Source of the DNA: Endocalyx cinctus
Taxonomy: Eukaryota > Ascomycota > Sordariomycetes > Amphisphaeriales > Apiosporaceae
Direction: 5' to 3'
Assembly: GCA_001600455.1 (NCBI GenBank)
Contig: BCKC01000009.1
Span: 2,170,001-2,234,000, forward strand
DNA length: 64,000 bases
Shown: positions 56,912 through 64,000 of the stretch, one piece after another
Numbering within the stretch: the stretch's first letter is position 1
How the letters are laid out: each line of letters opens with the position of its first letter
Made by a program: the position numbers and the translations under genes
Notes under the pieces: model-generated
What the model saw: the letters and a program-made list of their open reading frames with translations, nothing else
Told to the model about the DNA's origin: nothing
The model's database searches: none

Positions 56912-59900
56912 CTAATCATCCGCAAGTTTGGCGAAATGTTTAGACCAGAGCCAACCGACCAGGTTGTTGGGATCGTCCTGGTTTTTGGCGAGCCATAATT
57001 CGCCCTTTTCGCCAATAACATCGAAAATCTGAAAGTAGGTTAGCTGTAGTTCCGACAGGATAGCCCCCGATATATTGTAATAATAATAATAATAATAAAA
57101 TAAAAAGCAAAACAGCTTACCTCGCCTGCCTGGTACGTAAGATAGGGGTACCCAGCTTCGTGTTTAGTAGTTTCAATGTTGAACTCAAACAGAGAAGCTG
57201 CTAGCCAGAGAACATTATATCCATTAACGGGCTGACGTTCTCTAGAGGACGCCCGAGAAGATGAGTGCGCCGGTCGAGAATGACGTTCTGGACCTTCAGG
57301 TGGGGGCAGCGCGGATTGAAACAGACCCGAGTACCGCTGATTATCCATATTTTGGTGTTGAGATGAGTACGTTGAGTTGGAATATCGTCGGGATTGTCCC
57401 GTGGGATCCGTGCTTTGACGTGAAACACTGTTAGAATCATAGCTCTGGCCTGTGCTGGGCCTCGCAGAAGGACCAGCCAAAGCGTGGGAACTCGCAGTAA
57501 ACTCGGGAGTATTCGGTGTACTAGAGCTTGGGCGTCCTTGGGTATGAATACCACTGTAATAATCACGGTAATAAAACTGATGAGGACTTGTAGCCGAGGC
57601 AGCAGAGGGGGAGACGCTGAAGTGAGCACCGTGGCTCGTTGCGAAGTCAGGCGTGGGTAAGCTTGGTGCCACATCGCTGGCCATTGACTGTCCTCGGCTT
57701 CGCGGAGAGAGTTCGGGTCTTGGACGAAGTCGCAGATAATTCTCATCAATGCTCGTCGATTGAGAAGGTCGTCCTTTGGAAGCTGGATTCACGATTCCGA
57801 TCGCGTTTACTTGTTCGTCCTGGAACTTGTAGTCTCTTTGAAAGGCTGAGATTATGTCGGGGATTTCTGGAATCTCAGGATCCTCTAGAACAACCCGCAG
57901 TTTTTCTTTCCAAATATTGAACCACTGCGCCTGTATGTTAACAAAATTTCCTAGGCATATGTTACCAACTTTCTCGGTCAAGGCCGAGAGTTTGGGCAAT
58001 TCCTTCTTTAAAGCTTCATTCAAGGCTTCGTATTGTTCAACAAATTCGGCAAGTTGTTTGTCAACCTTCTTGTTGCTTTTCTTCAGTTGAACCGATTTTT
58101 CATAATCGAGTCTTCGTTTCGCTCGCTTTTTCATCGCGAGCGATGGGTTGCCGTAGGATTTGATGACGAATTCGAAAGGTTCGATGACCTGTTTTCGAAC
58201 TTGAGAGAGCTATGAAAAGAATTAGTCGGAAATTAAAACAAGGGGGGGTGAGACTTCATTTCACTAACGTGCTGCTCCAGAGCGACCTTCTCAATATCTC
58301 TCATAGATACATTGAAACGAACCCATTTGCTTTCAATCTCAGGATGAGGTGAAGGCTGAAATCGCATAACCAGCTCTACCGAAGAAAGATACTGCAAAAA
58401 CTCGTGAACGTATTCCGTTACTTGTCTGGTATAAAATTCGACGTCTCTGAGAACGACTTGCAGCCGAAGGTAGTCGTCGCCAAATCTCTCATGTAGTTTT
58501 AGAAAATCCGGATCTTCCGAGGGCTTGGAAACCTGCAGCCTATCTACTCTCTTACCAAAAGCTCTCGCAAAACCAGCTCTTACGTCCGACTCTTTTCGTT
58601 TTCTGCCGACGATCTGACCAACCAGTTCAAAATTTTTCTTCGTCTTGTTGATCTCATCGATGGCGATTTCGAGGGAGGCCTTGGCCGATTCTAGAAGCGG
58701 GCGATCTGGGTGATCAGGAGGTGTTTCGTGGAGCAGCTGAATGAGCAAATTCGGATATTTCGTTATTCGCTGCATCGGCTTGATAAGAAGAGAATCCAGA
58801 TTCCAAGCCTTCGTCAAATCCTTCGCCACTTCATTGCACTCATTAAGCCACAACTGAACTGTGTGGTCTTCTTGGATCTGAATCAAGCGTTTTGCGGCAT
58901 GATCACTATTCTTCAGGAATGTCTCGTGGACAGCTTTCATCTTCTCTATATTTCGGGAAAAAATTGGACCAAGTGATGTTTCGCGATCTCTATCGTCACT
59001 CAAATGTGCTGTAGCCGTGGTTGCAGTCGTGGCTATTGACGCTGATCTTACCGGAGTCCCTTCATTCAGAATTGAGCCTTCTCTCGGCAGCTCCGACTTA
59101 TGGCTCCTTGGCGTATAGACGCTAGCTACACCTTCTTTGAGTTCTGCGAAAAACCCGGAGTGAAATTTGATGATCTGATCAGTATTACGGAATATCAGCT
59201 TGATAGTCTTATCATCAAGTTTCGTGCAAGCTTCTGCGGTTCCTTTGTATATTTCTTCCACGATATTCATATCTCTAATGAAAAATGCTTCGGTATCAAT
59301 TAGCTCCTTAACAATTTCCAATCGGGTGAATAGCCGTTTTCGTTCTTTCGCAGATAATCCAATAGCTTCAGCCGATGGGTCGATCGAATCTGCTAGGGTT
59401 TGCTGGCTCGCAAGACGCGAAGAACTTGGTCGAATGCCTTCAGATGTATCGATTGAGCCTTGGCCAACTGAGTGAGATAGCGACTCAGAACGACTAAAGT
59501 CATCACTTGGTTTTCTCAAAGGGTCGGTGAAGTCTGGGCTCATGTCATTATCACCGGTGTGTGAGGACGCGTTCGGCATGGAATCATCCAAGTAATCAAC
59601 CGAAACCGTAGAACTTGGTACCTCACGTAATGAGGAATCTTCCGCCGCTGATGGCGGAGCCGGTGGTGGTGGTGAAGGAGGGGGGGGAGGGGCGTGATCA
59701 GGAAGAACTGGGATAGGAAACGCAGGGCTGTCGTTTTTATTCTCATAATCCACAACAAAGCCAGCTCCGGTATCAAGCTCAGGTAGCGTATGTTTCTGGT
59801 CATACGACGCTTGAGAGTCTCGGCAAGTCCCCGAGAGGGACAGCTCTTGACCATAAGACTGGTCTCTTAAGTCCTGGTCATATAAATACGACGTTGGGCG

Positions 59901-62900
59901 AGAATCGGACTCAGAAATGGCTTGGTCCTCTCGGTATCCAGAGTCGCGATATCGCAAAGATTCATCTTTAGGTTCGTATTCGGAATAGTCACCTTGACTA
60001 TTGACGGAAAAGTCAGTCCAAATACTAACTTGGCTGGTCCTGTTCGCTGAATCCGAAGTTCTAGGTACAATCAGACTTGAGCCGGTACCCATTGTCGGGC
60101 GAGAATCCGTAGAGAAACGTAAATCCTCGGTACTAGATTGGACAGTATTTGTTCCCCCAACTGATCCCATAGTTGTAGCCTCCGTAGGTCGAGGCACGGG
60201 AGCTGAATCCTTTATAATCGGTCCCACGAAGAACTCTTCTATCTCGCTAAGTCCAGTACTCGGGTCGGGTACATCATTATCGTTCAGTTTTACTTTATCG
60301 GCACGGTAAAACTCATGAACTGGATCCACCAGCGCTAATTGATTTTTATTAGGGCTCTGGCCAGGTGAAAAATCCGAATCGCGCCCTAGTATTGTGACCT
60401 TGGTCTGGTATGAATGTATTTTAGGTGGCCTAGGTTCATACTCATCGTCGTCATCAACTCTATAAGTGATTGGGATAATGGCATCTGCGCCAAGGTCGGA
60501 TGCGGCAGGTGGTTCCGGAGGTTGTACTGAATCGTCCGTGGCATCGTTTCTGGGTATCTCGGGGAGATCAACAACAACCGGAGACTCATCTTCAAATGGA
60601 GACCGATACTCCGTTCTCGCATACGTTGCTTGAGCGGAACTCTCATCTTCGTTCGCCGTAGTAGTAACAGTTTGGGCAGAGACTTCCTGAGACGGCGGCT
60701 CAGTCTGGGGTTCAGCTTCGAACTCTGTAGAATTAGAAACTGCAGAGCTTGGTACTTCTCCTAAATCCTCGCGGGCCCCCAACACCGGAAAGCTGCCCGG
60801 TATCACTAGAGGGGGCGATGCCTTCGGTATATTGTTACTATTTTGTTCTACTGCGCTTTGGTTATGGGATAAGATAGACTTTATCTCCATCTTGGTAAAG
60901 GGGGCGTTCTCAGAAGCCGGTATATCGGCATCTGCGGGGCTTTCTATTACAAGGCCAGTGGTTATTGTTCTCAGAGATATCGATTCTGCAGGGGACACGC
61001 CAGCATCAAGTGCGCTCTGCTTTACCACATCCTGGCTCTCTGTTTGGATATCCCCCTCTTGAACTTTTTCAGCAGCAGCTGCCGCCGCCGCCTCGGCTCT
61101 CGCCAGTTCTGCCTTTGCTTTCGCTTCGGCTTCAGCTTTTTTCCTCTTCTTCTCCTCTGCTAATCTCCTGGCGGCTACTCGTGCCTCGGTTTCTTTAATA
61201 GATTTAGAGTATGACAGCTTAATCTGCTCACGCCGTGACTCGAAGTCAATAGGTCCAATTGAAAGTTTCCGTCGTCGTGTCGGTTGGTCGTTGGAGTGTG
61301 TGGGTGTTCTTTGTTCAGACCTAGATGCAAGATTTCCCCTCTCCAGATTCCTCATCCTTGAACTCGTTGTAGTAGCAGATGATACAGGCTGGCGCGGCCG
61401 CGAACTTCGAAGAGGAGGGGAGAGTTTTGGCGGGGGTGTCGATATGTACGCATTGAGTCTTGCATTGCCATTCGGTGTCACTGCTCTAGATGTTTTCTTA
61501 GTTGTCGTTGGGGGGTTATACGTAGGTGTCTTCGCCCTGGGACCTGATACTCTAGTTGTCCTGCCCGATCCCGTAGGGCGTTTCCGAGAAGGCGAACTAG
61601 ACCGCGTAGACGCGGGACTCGGCGACGCTGATGGACTACCAAACTTTCGTACCGATACAGGTATCCTAGATGAAGAGGCTAGCGAGGTATCTATCGTTGG
61701 TCTGGGTCGCGGAGATTGCGGTGTCCTCGACGACTGCTGGGATGCTTTATTGCCTGCTAAATCACTCTGAGATCTCCCGTGACCTCCACCGAGTCGAGGA
61801 TGATTCGGACGGCGATCTTCAGGAGCAGCCCCGCCGTTAGTGTCACGATACCAATCACTCGGGGACGGAGGCTCGGCGTTAGTATATGATAAACTTCGTT
61901 GTCGGCCTGTTTGCAAATTTTCGATCCCGTATCCCGCCGTGCTGACATCGGACGCGCCAGGTACGATTTCTCCAAAAAGGAGACCCCGAGATTGAGAAGA
62001 TGGTTGAACAGGTTGAGGAGAGGCGCTGGGACTAAGACTTGTCGTAGACTTAGACGGTTGAGCTTGGGCGCCAACCGACGGTCGGGGTTTGGAGACTCGG
62101 CTCGCAAACGATTGGGAGTTATTAGACAACTGATCTTCCGTCACCGCTCGACTTCTCTGAGTTGGCCTGGAGGAGGAAGTCGTGGCAACCGCCGGAGGTA
62201 CGTCACGCGTCGAAGATCGCAAAGTCGTATATGGCGTCTGGCCATTTACGGGCGCAGGACTACTTACTTTCCGATATCTATTTCCAGACGAGGCGTCACG
62301 AGTTGGAATACGTGGCGAGCTCTTTGTGGGAGGACTATTATGCGAATCGTTTGCCTGTTGATCAAATCTCTTTTTCAAATCTTTGACGCTAGGTTGTTTC
62401 CCGCTGCGACTGGCGAGTGCGGCTGCGGCGGGTCTCGATCTCGCGACGGGTGATTTATCGTCAATGGGGGCCGACACAGATCGAAAAGCAGGTCTCAGAC
62501 CGGTTCTCGACGGGGTACCGGTAGGATTCCTTGGGGTCGAAGAGGCTGAGCTTCCGTTTGTTCGGGGCAAGGCATCTCTATTCTGCCTAGGGGCGGGAAT
62601 GCTGGACGCCATCGACTCGTCGTTCGATATATTAGATTGATGAGTTCTATAGAAGTGATCGGGTTCACCCAGGCCTATAGGCTCGTTCCCTATCGCGTTT
62701 GCGTGGGTGGCGTGAAAGTTACGGGCGGCATAGGACGCGTTGGCCGAAGACAAGAAATTTCGGTGGCTGCTTAAAGTATGAACAGGTGAAGATTGGTCAT
62801 CGGACGAATCTATTAAAATTGAATGATGTTGACGGTAATAAGGATCGTGTTCGAGAACTCGTGGATCAGACTGGGATAGAAAATTATGGTTTGCTAATGT

Positions 62901-62960
62901 TGCATTATTGAAGTAGTGGCCCTCCTCCTCGTCACGATTGCCGGTTTCCATAGTGCCCAT
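56912..62960 (-). CDS. DH-BAR-SH3 guanine nucleotide exchange factor (Tuba/DNMBP-like), Rho/Cdc42 class
   Basis: Three exons: 62960-58269, 58209-57121 and 57028-56912, all in phase, giving 1,965 residues. Residues 1-1,200 are largely disordered, Ser/Pro/Arg-rich, with a predicted helical coiled segment around 570-630 (Lys/Glu/Ala-rich). The DH catalytic domain spans about 1,205-1,440 (RLEIVKELIDTEAFFIRDM; WNLDSLLIKPMQRITKYPNL). No PH domain follows. A BAR-type helical region at about 1,465-1,700 comes instead (DDYLRLQVVLRDVEFYTRQV; KKRAKRRLDYEKSVQLKK). A disordered linker leads to an SH3 domain at about 1,895-1,965 (SLFEFN, YLTYQAGEIFDVIGEKGELW, NLVGWLWSKHF), split by the last intron. In this layout the DH domain activates a Rho-family GTPase, probably Cdc42, at curved membrane bound by the BAR domain. 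Role in polarity or septation is inferred from the family. Confidence 0.9.
57078..57098. repeat. (TAA)7 in intron 2 of the exchange-factor gene
   Basis: Seven TAA units within the 92-base intron 57029-57120; length variation here would change intron size only. Confidence 0.9.
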
Positions 62961-64000
62961 TCGGACATGGGCATGTCCAGTTCACCCAGTCATTAATACC
63001 AAGTACATTAGGGGGGGGAAAGAAAGACGGTATAGCGTAAAAGGGTACAATAGAATGCTGGCAAATCGTTTGGATAGGGTGAGTCCAAAGATGCAGGGTG
63101 CAGTGCAACCAAGGCTACGTTGTCAATTAACCTAACGTTGATAGCGGAGTGGATATACCCGAAATTTGGGAACGAAAACCTTTGGGCTTCAAGGCCTCTC
63201 GTTGGAAGAATGCAGGGCGTCTACGGTGTGTATGTGTTGTAGTGTAGTATAGTGTGTAGTGTATGTAGTAGTAGTGATGTATTGGTATGTATTAGGTGGG
63301 TGTGGCGTGGTCGCAGTGGATAATGGAATAGGGAATGAATGGATTAGGATTGGATTGTGGACAATCACTTTTTTTTTCCCTTTCTCTGTAAGTAAACACC
63401 AAAACTAAAAAAGTAGTTTATCTGATTTCCAAATGAGCTGGTGTTGTTATTAGTTTTTTTTTGGTGGGGGAAGCGAACGAATGGGTAAACGAATGTGAAG
63501 GCCAACAAAACAGGCCGAGTAGGAATAAGTTTACCGGGATGTTGAGACGGTGAGAAAAAGAAAATTTAAGACTAAAATAAATATGAAAAAAAAAAAAAAA
63601 AAAGGTATAGAGATTGTGTAGTGAAAATAATAATAATAATAATAATAACAATCAATAATCAATAATAACAATATGGCTAAGGAAATAATAATTAAAAAAA
63701 AGAACCAAAAGCCAATTCAATGCCACACTTTTTTTTTCTTCCCTACACACCCCTTTACGATCTCTGGAGAGAGTGTTTAAGAGAGAGATTAAAAAAAAAA
63801 AAAAAAATCAAAAAAATCTGATAAGCCAAACAAGCAGGTAGGCAGACAGGCATACAAGCAAGACAAAGCAGGCTATCAAAGTTATCTCGATTGTCTGTCA
63901 AAAGTTGATTTGATGCGTTGGCATGCAAGGTGATTTAGGGATTGACCAAATGGGTGGATTGACCCGATTGAAGATGTGGTATGAGTGGAAGGGAAATAAT
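62961..64000. other. Promoter and leader region of the exchange-factor gene, right edge
   Basis: About 1 kb with GT/AGT-rich stretches near 63225-63310, a (AAT)n tract near 63626-63650 and several A or T runs. The GTAGTGTAGTATAGTGTAG-like series is repetitive. No supportable gene. Confidence 0.5.

Noticed and set aside
1..64000. Secondary-metabolite or other specialised gene cluster
   Set aside because: Apart from one transcription factor, the genes are unrelated housekeeping and cell-structure genes; no synthase, transporter or tailoring enzyme set is present.

Overview
This window is nuclear DNA from a filamentous ascomycete (Pezizomycotina, probably a Sordariomycete). The evidence is short GT-AG introns of about 50-125 bases, intergenic DNA rich in homopolymer and microsatellite tracts, and a gene set that includes a velvet regulator (velB), a Zn2Cys6 transcription factor and a giant leashin-like septal protein known only from filamentous ascomycetes. 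I found ten protein-coding genes that hold up, eight on the minus strand and two on the plus strand. I saw no tRNA, rRNA, CRISPR array or intact transposon.

Layout. 0.36-1.4 kb: ATP11, a mitochondrial F1-ATPase assembly chaperone (minus). 2.4-3.9 kb: MNN10-type Golgi mannosyltransferase (minus). 4.4-9.4 kb: a long AT-rich stretch with no convincing gene and one more GC-rich islet at 7.2-8.3 kb. 9.4-30.75 kb: one plus-strand gene fills a third of the window. It has a single 19.7-kb exon plus a 1.5-kb second exon and encodes about 7,077 residues. It matches the architecture of leashin (LAH), the tether that holds Woronin bodies at the cortex and septal pore. Its body carries about 40 lysine-rich blocks and several tandem repeat fields, one of which contains a 100-N assembly gap. 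31.7-34.6 kb: Zn2Cys6 transcription factor (minus). 36.9-39.0 kb: unrecognised 698-residue protein (minus), divergent from HEM12, uroporphyrinogen decarboxylase (plus, 39.5-40.85 kb). 41.1-42.8 kb: GNAT acetyltransferase-like protein (minus). 43.75-44.9 kb: HIS1, ATP phosphoribosyltransferase (minus). 46.5-47.0 kb: small DUF3602/Par32-like protein (minus). 49.3-50.9 kb: velB (minus). 51-56.9 kb: about 6 kb with no supportable gene. 56.9-63.0 kb: a DH-BAR-SH3 (Tuba-like) Rho/Cdc42 exchange factor (minus).

The genes are not an operon or a secondary-metabolite cluster. They are housekeeping and cell-organisation genes: heme and histidine biosynthesis, ATP synthase assembly, N-glycan elongation, polarity signalling, septal-pore sealing and developmental control. 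Splice structures were worked out by hand from intron consensus sites and checked for reading-phase agreement; every join given for a multi-exon gene is in phase. The most notable features are the unsplit leashin locus, its repeating aromatic-plus-polylysine module, the unresolved repeat array inside it, and an in-frame stop-free intron in velB.
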